Source: DAOUBF01 sp034432795
GTDB taxonomy: Bacteria > Chloroflexota > Anaerolineae > DSLN01
Length of the DNA: 27,822 bases
Direction of reading: 5' to 3'
Assembly: GCA_034432795.1 (NCBI GenBank)
Contig: DAOUBF010000033.1
Coordinates: 1 to 27,822 of the forward strand
Positions 12,268-19,809 of this stretch are shown here, one piece after another. Made by a program: the position numbers and the translations under genes. The notes below the pieces were generated by a model, which had not been told where the DNA came from, did not search any database, and worked only from the letters and a program-made list of their open reading frames with translations. The stretch's first letter is position 1. Each line of letters begins with the position of its first letter.

Positions 12268-14999
12268 GCGATCCCTATCCTTTTCTCAGTTAGCGCTGCC
12301 TTCAGCCACTTCTTATCGGCGGGCAGGTTGTAGCAGCGGACGCCTGTGGCATTCGCGATGGCGTTGATGATCGCAGGCGCAGTAGGGATGGAGGCGAGTT
12401 CGCCCACGCCCTTCGCCCCATAAGGCCCCTCCCTGGTCTCGTCCTCCACAAAGAAGGTGATCACCTCCGGCGTCTGCTCTATGGTCGGCAGGCGGCACTT
12501 GTACAGCGTATCTGTCACGATATAGCCGTCCCGCATCACGAAGTTCTCTTGCAACGCCATGCCCAGGCCCATAGAGATGCCCCCCTCAATCTGCCCCAGC
12601 ACCCCCAGCGGGTTGATCACCCGGCCCACATCGCAGGCCGCAATCACTTTAAGCACCCTTGTCTCGCCCGTCCTGACATCCACCTCCACCAGGGCCGCCT
12701 GGGCGCCGAAACCGAAAGCGAAATGCTGATACGGCCCGGTCGGCGGGGCGACATATTGGTAGGTGACCTTGGGAATGCGCCCCTCGCGTCGGGCGGCTCG
12801 CACTACCTCGGTCAGGGGGATGCTGCGGCCATGACTGCGCACCAGGCCATCGGCAAAGATCAGGTTCTCCGGCGCAGCATCCAGCATCTCGGCGGCGGTC
12901 TGGCTGAGCAGGGCGCGCACCTCCTGGCTGGCGTAGCGCACCGCATTGCCGGTCACATACGTCTGGCGCGAGGCCGTTGTTGCCTGGCCATCGGGCGTCA
13001 GATCGGTATCCGAGAGAAGTACATCCACGCGCTCATAGGGGATGCCCAACTCCTCCGCGACGATCTGCGCCAGGACAGCAGGCAGCCCCTGGCCGATCTC
13101 GGCGGCCCCGGCCCGCACAATGGCCCGGCCATCGGCGAACACCTCCACCTCCGCCCCGGCGGCATCATAGGCCCCGCTGCCATAGCCCGTGTTCTTATAG
13201 GCGCAGGCGATCCCCCAGGCGCGGCGTTTATCGCCCTCCACCGCCACAAAGGGGTGCTTCTCCATCTCCGCAGCCACCAGTTCAAGCGCCTGAGAGAGGC
13301 CACAGCTTTCAGTGATCACCTGCCCGGCCAGCGTTTTCTTGCCATAGGTCAGGATGTTCTTGCGGCGGATATCCAGAGGCGAGAGGCCCAGTTCAGCCGC
13401 CAGGATGTCCATCTGGCTCTCCATGGCGAAGGCGCTCTGGGTCACGCCGAAGCCCCGGAACGCGCCCGCCGGGACGTTGTTGGTATACATGGCCCAGGTC
13501 CGCACGCGGACATGAGGAATCTCATACGGGCCAGCGGCGTGGGTCGTCGCCCGCAGCATCACATGGTTGCTCAGGCTGGCATAGGCACCTGCGTCGCCCC
13601 AAATTTCAACATCGTGCGCCACAAGCGTGCCATCCCGTTTGGCGCCAGTTCTCATGCGGATGATCGTGGCGTGGCGCTTGGGGTGAACGCGAATGGACTC
13701 GGTGCGGCTCAGAACCATCTTCACCGGGCGGCGCGTGGCCCAGGCGGCCAGCGCCACGTGGACCTGCACGGAGACATCCTCTTTCCCGCCGAAGCCCCCA
13801 CCAATCAGACAATTGATCACCCGCACCCGGTCCTCAGGCAGGTTGAGCGTGGCCGCGATCTGGCTGCGGTCGGCGAAGGGGATTTGTCCCCCGGCATAGA
13901 CCGTGATACGCCCGTTGGCTTCAGGCACCGCCAGCCCGGCCTCCGGCTCCAGGAAGCCGTGTTCCACCATCTGCGTGGTGTATTCGCGCTCCACGATCAC
14001 ATCGGCCTGGGCGAAACCGGCTTCAACGTCCCCATTTTCCAGGTGATAGTAGGCCAGGACATTGCCCTTCTCGTGGATGGGCGGCGCATCCGGCGCGGCG
14101 GCTTCCTTCGGCCCGGTGACCACCGGCAGGGGTTCATACTCAACCGCGATCAGTTCAAGCGCCCGGCTGGCGACCTCCTCGGACTCGGCCACGACCAGCG
14201 CGACCGCGTCGCCGACGTAACGCACCTTATCGTAGCACAACACCGGCCAGTCTACCTCATGCACGCCGCAGTTCTTGCGGCCAGGGATGTCCTCGGCGGT
14301 GAGCACAGCGACAACGCCGGGCAACGCCCTGGCTCTGCTCACGTCCACCCTGCGCAGGCGGGCATGGGGGTAAGCGCTACGCAGCGCCCTGGCATACAAC
14401 ATGCCCTCCACGTACAGGTCATCGGCGTAGATGCCCTTGCCGGTGACCTTCTCAACCGCGTCAGGGCGGGGCAAGGGGCGGCTGATGGCCTTGAGCGGCG
14501 CCTTGACTGGCGGCAGGGGCGGCACATCCTGTCCGGCGGCCTGCTGTATCGCACGAATGATAGCGTTGTAGCCGGTGCAGCGGCAGATGTTCCAGCGATG
14601 GGCAGCGTAAATGTCTTCCAGGGTGGGATTCGGGTTTTTCTCCAGCAGGGCGATTGTGGAGAGAATAAAGCCAGGGGTGCAGAAGCCGCACTGTGTCGCC
14701 CCCTGGTCAATGTAGGCTTGCTGGACCGGATGCAGCCCCCCGTCTGGGCCTTTGATCCCTTCAATGGTGATGATTTGCGAGCCGTCGGCCCGCTTCATGG
14801 GCACCAGGCAGGAGCGCACCGGCTTCCCATCCTGGAGGACCATACACGCGCCGCAGTGGCCGCTGGCACAGCCGTCTTTCGTGCCGGTCAGCCGCAGGTG
14901 GTCGCGCAGCACATCCATCAGCGTCGTATGAGGGGACACATGCACCTGATGCTGGACGCCATTCACCATCAGAGTGAAGGTATGTGTTTCCGACATCAT
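12264..14999 (-). CDS. Fused Fe-S / molybdenum hydroxylase, xanthine dehydrogenase or aldehyde oxidoreductase family
   Basis: These enzymes hydroxylate purines, aldehydes or N-heterocycles at a Mo-pterin centre. The 911-aa chain has a plant-type [2Fe-2S] domain (Cys44, 49, 52, 64), a second [2Fe-2S] helical domain (Cys104, 107, 139, 141), and from about 165 the Mo-binding large subunit. It carries the cofactor loop GGGFGGKED, AFRGFG, and the catalytic Glu867 in GAKGVGE. There is no FAD domain and no FAD gene beside it. The size and fusion match Desulfovibrio aldehyde oxidoreductase (907 aa), but the EHGFLEPEA stretch looks more like xanthine dehydrogenases, so the substrate is left open. A minus-strand promoter at 15099-15127 drives it. 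Confidence 0.9.
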   Translation of the reverse strand: MMSETHTFTLMVNGVQHQVHVSPHTTLMDVLRDHLRLTGTKDGCASGHCGACMVLQDGKPVRSCLVPMKRADGSQIITIEGIKGPDGGLHPVQQAYIDQGATQCGFCTPGFILSTIALLEKNPNPTLEDIYAAHRWNICRCTGYNAIIRAIQQAAGQDVPPLPPVKAPLKAISRPLPRPDAVEKVTGKGIYADDLYVEGMLYARALRSAYPHARLRRVDVSRARALPGVVAVLTAEDIPGRKNCGVHEVDWPVLCYDKVRYVGDAVALVVAESEEVASRALELIAVEYEPLPVVTGPKEAAAPDAPPIHEKGNVLAYYHLENGDVEAGFAQADVIVEREYTTQMVEHGFLEPEAGLAVPEANGRITVYAGGQIPFADRSQIAATLNLPEDRVRVINCLIGGGFGGKEDVSVQVHVALAAWATRRPVKMVLSRTESIRVHPKRHATIIRMRTGAKRDGTLVAHDVEIWGDAGAYASLSNHVMLRATTHAAGPYEIPHVRVRTWAMYTNNVPAGAFRGFGVTQSAFAMESQMDILAAELGLSPLDIRRKNILTYGKKTLAGQVITESCGLSQALELVAAEMEKHPFVAVEGDKRRAWGIACAYKNTGYGSGAYDAAGAEVEVFADGRAIVRAGAAEIGQGLPAVLAQIVAEELGIPYERVDVLLSDTDLTPDGQATTASRQTYVTGNAVRYASQEVRALLSQTAAEMLDAAPENLIFADGLVRSHGRSIPLTEVVRAARREGRIPKVTYQYVAPPTGPYQHFAFGFGAQAALVEVDVRTGETRVLKVIAACDVGRVINPLGVLGQIEGGISMGLGMALQENFVMRDGYIVTDTLYKCRLPTIEQTPEVITFFVEDETREGPYGAKGVGELASIPTAPAIINAIANATGVRCYNLPADKKWLKAALTEKRIGIA

Positions 15000-15098
15000 C
15001 GCTGCTTCTGGCCTCCATTGGGGGTCTCCAGCACTTTTCGACGGGCGGAGCGCCCGACGCCGGCACAGGCTATGCCGACTAGAGACCAGACAGGTAAG

Positions 15099-15127
15099 GT
15101 TGTACTACCAGACGCGTGGAATGTCAA
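15099..15127 (-). promoter_or_regulatory. Promoter of the Mo hydroxylase gene
   Basis: On the minus strand TTGACA (15127-15122), a 17-base spacer and TACAAC (15104-15099) form a promoter with a perfect -35 and a four-of-six -10. The predicted leader is about 93 nt and contains GGGCG-CTC-CGCCC. I could not match it to a known molybdenum-cofactor riboswitch. Confidence 0.6.
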
Positions 15128-15252
15128 GCGTCCGGGTATGGTCGGGTGTATTCCATATTTGGGGCAGATGTGGTGCACTGACCACGACGAGAACAACGAG
15201 AACAGGGGAGAGCAGAGCATGGACGTGGCACAGCAGGAATGGAAAGCCTTTC

Positions 15253-15357
15253 GGCGGCTATGGAAAGCCGCCCTACAAGCTCAACTCCGGCGTAGGGCAG
15301 GTTTCCATACCTGCCGCTCTTCCGCCGCTCTGCGGCGGCTATGGAAAGCCGCCCTAC
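15253..15357 (+). repeat. Paired-hairpin repeat, copy C, with a half copy in front
   Basis: A half copy, GGCGGCTATGGAAAGCCGCC and CCCTAC (15253-15276), is followed after 15 bp by a full copy (15292-15357) with both hairpins and the fuller centre CGCTCTTCCGCCGCTCTGC. The full copy shares with copy B the 35-base run from CCGGCGTAGGG to GCTCTT (15288-15321). It ends 16 bp before the -35 box of the first rpsA promoter. Confidence 0.8.
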
Positions 15358-15373
15358 TATCTGACTCACAGCA

Positions 15374-15402
15374 TTGACAGCCGCTCCATCGTCATGTATA
15401 CT
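15374..15402 (+). promoter_or_regulatory. rpsA upstream promoter P1
   Basis: TTGACA (15374-15379), a 17-bp spacer and TATACT (15397-15402) form a near-consensus promoter. The leader to the ATG at 15548 would be about 140 nt. Confidence 0.72.
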
Positions 15403-15485
15403 AGAAGTGCAGTATGAGGTCACAGTTCAGGTGTGTGTTGCCCCCGCCCTGTAAGAATTGGTATACCCTTCCCCCATTGGTCAGC

Positions 15486-15514
15486 TTGCTATTTGATTTG
15501 AACCGGGTTATAAT
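15486..15514 (+). promoter_or_regulatory. rpsA proximal promoter P2
   Basis: TTGCTA (15486-15491), a 17-bp spacer and a consensus TATAAT (15509-15514) lie about 34 bp before the ATG. With P1 this gives two tandem promoters, as is common for ribosomal protein genes. Confidence 0.7.
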
Positions 15515-15547
15515 CGTGGATACGAAACATTTCACGGGGGAGTATGG

Positions 15548-16927
15548 ATGGAACACGACAATGTCCTCGTCCATGAGGACATGCCAGATGAGTTGGCGGT
15601 CGCGCTAGCGCCAACGGAAATCAGCCACCCGGCAGAGGAGGGCAGTGAGGCGGACACGGCCCATACGATGCAGGGCCTGCTGGATGCCAGCGACTATGGC
15701 ATGAACCTCCCTGCACGCGGGGAGATCCGCCAGGGGACGATCGCGCGTATCTCGCCGACCGAGATCCTGGTGGACATCGGTGCCAAGTCCGAGGGGGTGA
15801 TCTCCGGCCGCGAACTGGAACGGATTGATGAGGCCACCCGCAGCCGCTTCCAGGTCGGCCAGGAGATCCTGGTTTACGTGGTCAGCCCGGAGGACAAGAA
15901 CGGGAACATCGTCCTCAGCTACACCCGCGCCCAGGAAGAGCAGGACTGGCGCGATGCCGAACGGCTGCGCGACAGCCAGGAGATTTACCAGGGCGTCGTC
16001 GCCGGCTTTAACAAAGGCGGCTTGCTGATCAAGATCGGCAAGGTGCGCGGCTTCATGCCCGCCTCGCAACTTGGCCCAGGCCGACGCAAGGGCCAGAATG
16101 AGACCCCTGAGGAGCGCTGGGGGCCCCTGGTGGGCCAGCCCATCCAGGTCAAAGTGATTGAGGTGGACCGCGCCCGCAACCGGCTGATCCTCTCGGAGCG
16201 GGCCGCTATCAAGGAGAGCCGCGAGCGGCAGCGCCAGGAGCTTTTGGCCTCCCTGAAAGAGGGGGAGGTCCGCACGGGCCGGGTGATCAGCCTGGCGGAC
16301 TTCGGCGCGTTTGTGGACCTGGGCGGCGCCGATGGCCTGGTGCACCTGTCGGAGCTTTCGCACAAGCGGGTGAACCACCCCAAAGACCTGCTCAAGGTGG
16401 GGCAGGAAGTGCAGGTGCAGGTGTTGAGCGTGGACCGCGAGCGCAAGCGCATCGCCCTGAGCATGAAGCGGCTGGAGGAAGATCCCTGGCAGCGCATCCA
16501 GCGTACCTATAAACAGGGCCAGTTGGTGGAGGCGACCATCACCAAGCTGGCCAAGTTCGGCGCCTTCGCCCGCCTGCATGGGGAGGACCCCCCCGTGGAA
16601 GGGTTGATCCATATCTCGGAACTCTCTGAGGGTCGCATTGCCCATCCCAAAGAAGTGGTCAAGGAGGGGCAGGTGGTGACCCTGCGGGTGATCCGGGTGG
16701 ACCCGGAACGCAAGCGTATCGGCTTGAGCTTGAAGAAAGTGGCTTCCCCGGCCTATGCCGACCTGGATTGGCGGCAGGCCATGCAGGCCACAGACGAGGG
16801 ACACCCGACGACGGACGATAGTTTCACGGAGGCCCCGCCCCCGGACCGTGCCGAGGTGCGCGCCCGCCGGCGTCGCGCCAAGGCGCGGGCGCGGGACAGG
16901 GGCGAGGAAGAAGAGTTTGATGAGTAG
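15548..16927 (+). CDS. rpsA: Ribosomal protein S1 with four S1 domains
   Basis: S1 helps the 30S subunit bind and unfold mRNA. The 459-aa protein has an acidic N-terminal tail (1-50), then four OB-fold S1 repeats at about 57-128, 145-222, 238-307 and 325-398. The third and fourth are the best preserved (VISLADFGAFVDLGGADGLVHLSELS and ITKLAKFGAFARLHGEDPPVEGLIHISELS). The tail is first basic (RARRRRAKARARDR) and then acidic (GEEEEFDE). E. coli S1 has six repeats; four is usual in several other phyla. The ATG at 15548 follows GGGGGAG at 15535-15541. Two promoters precede it. The gap to clpC is 134 bp and holds a hairpin repeat. Confidence 0.9.
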   Translation: MEHDNVLVHEDMPDELAVALAPTEISHPAEEGSEADTAHTMQGLLDASDYGMNLPARGEIRQGTIARISPTEILVDIGAKSEGVISGRELERIDEATRSRFQVGQEILVYVVSPEDKNGNIVLSYTRAQEEQDWRDAERLRDSQEIYQGVVAGFNKGGLLIKIGKVRGFMPASQLGPGRRKGQNETPEERWGPLVGQPIQVKVIEVDRARNRLILSERAAIKESRERQRQELLASLKEGEVRTGRVISLADFGAFVDLGGADGLVHLSELSHKRVNHPKDLLKVGQEVQVQVLSVDRERKRIALSMKRLEEDPWQRIQRTYKQGQLVEATITKLAKFGAFARLHGEDPPVEGLIHISELSEGRIAHPKEVVKEGQVVTLRVIRVDPERKRIGLSLKKVASPAYADLDWRQAMQATDEGHPTTDDSFTEAPPPDRAEVRARRRRAKARARDRGEEEEFDE

Positions 16928-16943
16928 CGGTTAGCGGTCAGTT

Positions 16944-17007
16944 TACCGCAGCAGAGACGCGGGGAGCACAGAAAAAGTTCTCTCATTCCTCTGCGTCCCT
17001 GCAGCGG
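16944..17007. repeat. Imperfect hairpin repeat between rpsA and clpC
   Basis: ACCGCAGCAGAGACGC and the later CTGCGTCCCTGCAGCGG pair imperfectly around an A/T-richer centre. The composition and ends resemble the element at 6085-6158, so both may be copies of one intergenic repeat family. It could act as an attenuator or terminator between rpsA and clpC. Confidence 0.5.
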
Positions 17008-17061
17008 ACGTGTTGAGGCTGAACGCTAAACCGAGCGGATGCCTAGACGGAGGATGGGACC

Positions 17062-19554
17062 GTGTCGAATAAAATGGAACGATTCACTCAGCGCGCACGA
17101 CGCGTGCTGAGTCTGGCCCAGGAAGAGGCGGAGCGATTGCGCTCCAGCTATATCGGGACGGAGCACCTGTTGATCGGCCTGATCCGCGAGGAGGGCGGGG
17201 TGGCCGGGCGGGTGCTGCGCGAGTTAGGGCTGGAGCCCCGGCGGGTGACCGACCTGGTGGAGCGCATGGCCGGCCCCGGCCAGCGGGCGCCGTTTAGCAA
17301 GATCGATCTGTCGCCGGGGACGAAGCGGGTGCTGGAGCTGTCGGTGGACGAGGCGCGGCGCATGGGCCACCATTACATCGGGACGGAGCACATCCTCTTG
17401 GGGTTGGTGCGGCAGAACGAGGGCATCGCCATTGATGTGCTGCGCCACTTCGGCATCACGCCGGAGCAAGTGCGGCGGCAGGTGCGGCAGGTGTTGCAGG
17501 AAAGCCCCCTGAGCGCGCGCCCGAAGAAGGAGCGGGCCAAGACGCCGCTGGTGGACCAACTCGCCACGGACCTGACACAACTGGCGGAGGAGGGCAAGCT
17601 GGACCCGGTGATCGGGCGGCAGAAGGAAATTGAGCGGGTGATCCAGATTCTGTCGCGGCGGACGAAGAACAACCCGGCGCTGATCGGCGAGCCGGGGGTG
17701 GGGAAGACGGCGATTGTAGAGGGGCTGGCGCAGCGGATCGTGCAGAACGAGGTGCCGGAGCCCCTGCAGGGGAAGCGCGTGTTGCAGTTGGATGTCGGCT
17801 CGCTGGTGGCGGGGACGATGTACCGCGGCCAGTTTGAAGAGCGCCTCAAGCGCGTCATTGACGAACTCAAGTCCTCGGAAAGCATCCTGTTTATTGATGA
17901 GGTGCACATGCTGGTGGGCGCCGGTGCTGCCGGAAGCTCGGTGGACGCAGCCAACATCCTGAAGCCAGCGCTGGCGCGCGGTGAGTTGCAGTGTATCGGC
18001 GCCACCACGCTGGATGAGTATCGGAAGTATATTGAGAGCGACGCGGCGTTGGAGCGGCGCTTCCAGCCGGTGTATGTGGATGAGCCGACGGTGGAGGAGA
18101 CGATAGAGATTCTGCGGGGGATCAAGAGCGCGTATGAGGAGCATCACAAGCTGCACATCACGGATGAGGCCATCCGGGCGGCGGCGCATCTCTCGGCACG
18201 GTATGTGCCGGAGCGGTTTTTGCCGGACAAGGCCATAGACCTGATAGATGAGAGCGCCAGCCGGGTGCGGATGTACAAGTCGCCACAGTCGTCCAGCATG
18301 CAGCAGATTTATCAGGAGTTAAAGGTGATCCGGGAGGAGAAGGCGCTGGCGATAGAGGAGGCGCGCTACGATGAGGCGGCGGAGTTGCGCGAGCGCGAGG
18401 AAGAGTTGCAAGCGAAGCTGGAGCAGATGCGGCTGGGCTGGGACGCGCTGGGAGAGAACGCCCCGAAGGTGACGGCGGACGACATCGCCGAGGTGGTGAG
18501 CATGTGGACGGGCATCCCGGTACGGCGGCTGGCGACGGAGGAGACGGAGCGGCTGTTACAAATGGAAGAGTTCCTGCACAAGCGCATCGTGGGGCAGGAT
18601 GAGGCCATCTCGGCCATCGCCAAGGCGGTGCGGCGGGCCCGGGCGGGGTTGAAGGACCCGCGACGACCGATCGGGAGCTTTATCTTCCTGGGGCCGACGG
18701 GCGTAGGGAAGACAGAGTTGACGAAGGCGCTGGCGGAGTTCATGTTCGGCAGCGAGGATGCGCTGGTGCAGTTGGACATGAGCGAGTTCATGGAACGGCA
18801 CACGGTAAGCCGGCTGGTGGGGGCGCCACCAGGGTATATTGGGTATGAGGACGCAGGGCAGCTAACGGAGGCCCTGCGGCGGCGACCGTACTCTATTGTG
18901 GTGTTTGATGAGATAGAGAAGGCGCACCCGGAGGTGTTCAATATGCTGCTCCAGATCATGGAGGAGGGGCACCTTTCGGATGCGCGAGGGCGGCGAGTGG
19001 ACTTCCGCAACGCGATGATCGTGATGACGAGCAACGTGGGAGCGGAGATGATCAAGCGGCAGACGCAACTGGGCTTTACGGCGCGCCGCGACGAGGAGCA
19101 ATCAGCGGAGGCGGCGTACCAGGCGATGCGGGAGAAGCTGTTGGAGCAGTTGCGCAAGATCTTCCGCCCGGAGTTTCTCAACCGCGTGGATGGCGTCATC
19201 GTCTTCCGCTCCCTGTCCAAGGAGGAGATCACCCAGATCGTGGACCTGGAGCTGGCCAAGGTGCAGGAGCGGCTGAAGGAGCACGCTCTGACGCTGGAGG
19301 CCACGCCCGAAGCCAAGCAGAAGCTGGCGGATGAGGGCTACGATCCGGAGTTTGGAGCACGGCCGCTGCGGCGGGTGATCCAGAACCGGGTGGAGGATGC
19401 GCTCTCGGACGCGCTGCTGGCGGGGAAGTTCCAGCAGGGAGACACGGTGATCGTGGATGTGGACGAGAGCGGAGCCATCGTGTTGCGACGGAAAGAAGGA
19501 AGGGAGGAGCCGGGCGCGCTGGAGGCAGCGCTGGAGGGACCGGTGCTGGCCTGA
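17062..19554 (+). CDS. clpC: ATP-dependent Clp protease ATP-binding subunit ClpC
   Basis: ClpC is a hexameric AAA+ unfoldase that feeds proteins to ClpP. The 830-aa protein has two N-terminal Clp repeats (MERFTQRARRVLSLAQEEAERL onward, about 1-150), a first AAA+ module with Walker A GEPGVGKT (209-216) and Walker B ILFIDEVH (275-282), and a middle domain containing a UVR motif (ARYDEAAELREREEELQAKL, about 434-453), which marks ClpC. The second AAA+ module has Walker A GPTGVGKT (544-551) and VVFDEIEKAHPEV (Walker B). The GTG at 17062 follows GGAGG at 17049-17053 and is better placed than the ATG at 17074. No ctsR, mcsA or mcsB gene is adjacent and no CIRCE element is visible. Confidence 0.96.
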   Translation: MSNKMERFTQRARRVLSLAQEEAERLRSSYIGTEHLLIGLIREEGGVAGRVLRELGLEPRRVTDLVERMAGPGQRAPFSKIDLSPGTKRVLELSVDEARRMGHHYIGTEHILLGLVRQNEGIAIDVLRHFGITPEQVRRQVRQVLQESPLSARPKKERAKTPLVDQLATDLTQLAEEGKLDPVIGRQKEIERVIQILSRRTKNNPALIGEPGVGKTAIVEGLAQRIVQNEVPEPLQGKRVLQLDVGSLVAGTMYRGQFEERLKRVIDELKSSESILFIDEVHMLVGAGAAGSSVDAANILKPALARGELQCIGATTLDEYRKYIESDAALERRFQPVYVDEPTVEETIEILRGIKSAYEEHHKLHITDEAIRAAAHLSARYVPERFLPDKAIDLIDESASRVRMYKSPQSSSMQQIYQELKVIREEKALAIEEARYDEAAELREREEELQAKLEQMRLGWDALGENAPKVTADDIAEVVSMWTGIPVRRLATEETERLLQMEEFLHKRIVGQDEAISAIAKAVRRARAGLKDPRRPIGSFIFLGPTGVGKTELTKALAEFMFGSEDALVQLDMSEFMERHTVSRLVGAPPGYIGYEDAGQLTEALRRRPYSIVVFDEIEKAHPEVFNMLLQIMEEGHLSDARGRRVDFRNAMIVMTSNVGAEMIKRQTQLGFTARRDEEQSAEAAYQAMREKLLEQLRKIFRPEFLNRVDGVIVFRSLSKEEITQIVDLELAKVQERLKEHALTLEATPEAKQKLADEGYDPEFGARPLRRVIQNRVEDALSDALLAGKFQQGDTVIVDVDESGAIVLRRKEGREEPGALEAALEGPVLA

Positions 19555-19580
19555 GGGCGCCCAGGCGGAAGCAAGAAAGC

Positions 19581-19610
19581 AAAGGGGTGGGGAATGTCCC
19601 CACCCCTTTT
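19581..19610 (+). terminator. Rho-independent terminator of clpC
   Basis: AAAGGGGTGGGGA pairs with TCCCCACCCCTTT around a 3-base loop, and the stem runs into TTTTT. It lies 27 bp after the clpC stop. Confidence 0.92.
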
Positions 19611-19625
19611 TGATGTGTTCCGATC

Positions 19626-19658
19626 AGAGACCCGGCTTCTCGCAGCAGCCGGGTCTCT
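19626..19658. other. Second hairpin after clpC
   Basis: AGAGACCCGGCT and AGCCGGGTCTCT form a perfect 12-bp stem with a 9-base loop. There is no T-run on either strand. It may back up the terminator or insulate the next promoter, which begins 34 bp later. Confidence 0.6.
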
Positions 19659-19691
19659 CTATCTCCCTAAATACGATATAAAAGGTCGTTA

Positions 19692-19721
19692 TTGACAGAT
19701 TCACTTCAGCTAAAGTAGAAT
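19692..19721 (+). promoter_or_regulatory. Promoter of the formate-dehydrogenase-like operon
   Basis: TTGACA (19692-19697), an 18-bp spacer and TAGAAT (19716-19721) lie about 88 bp before the ATG at 19810. The in-frame ATG at 19720 falls within the -10 box, which rules it out as a start. Confidence 0.75.
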
Positions 19722-19809
19722 GAGCATAATCAGGCACCGAGTCACCCTGGGCCGGCAATACCATACGACAGATGAAGGACGACAAGCGACGCGCAAAGGA
19801 GGGATGATC

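Larger units (their letters stand above)
15000..15547. other. Divergent intergenic region between the Mo hydroxylase and rpsA
   Basis: These 548 bases hold the leftward hydroxylase promoter (15099-15127) with a leader that can fold as a GC-rich hairpin near 15041-15057, a repeat cluster (15253-15357), and two rightward promoters for rpsA. I see nothing identifiable from about 15128 to 15252 and no credible ORF. A 64-codon frame at 15414-15608 has no ribosome site and overlaps rpsA. Confidence 0.75.

Noticed and set aside
15000..15098. Molybdenum-cofactor riboswitch in the hydroxylase leader
   Set aside because: There is a GC-rich hairpin, but I could not match the conserved parts of that riboswitch class from memory. 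A covariance search would decide.
12549..15377. A 942-codon open frame on the plus strand opposite the molybdenum hydroxylase
   Set aside because: It is the antisense of a gene with full Fe-S and Mo motifs. Its product is low-complexity (His, Gln, Arg, Gly-rich) with no domain, which is typical of GC-rich antisense frames.
15414..15608. 64-codon ORF before rpsA
   Set aside because: No ribosome site, overlaps the rpsA start and the P2 promoter, and the product is not protein-like.
15605..19316. Several long minus-strand frames opposite rpsA and clpC
   Set aside because: They are shadows of highly conserved genes and have no ribosome sites or family motifs.
19720..19809. ATG at 19720 as start of the formate-dehydrogenase-like gene
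   Set aside because: It overlaps the -10 box. The ATG at 19810 has AAAGGAGGG at the right distance and the conserved protein begins there.
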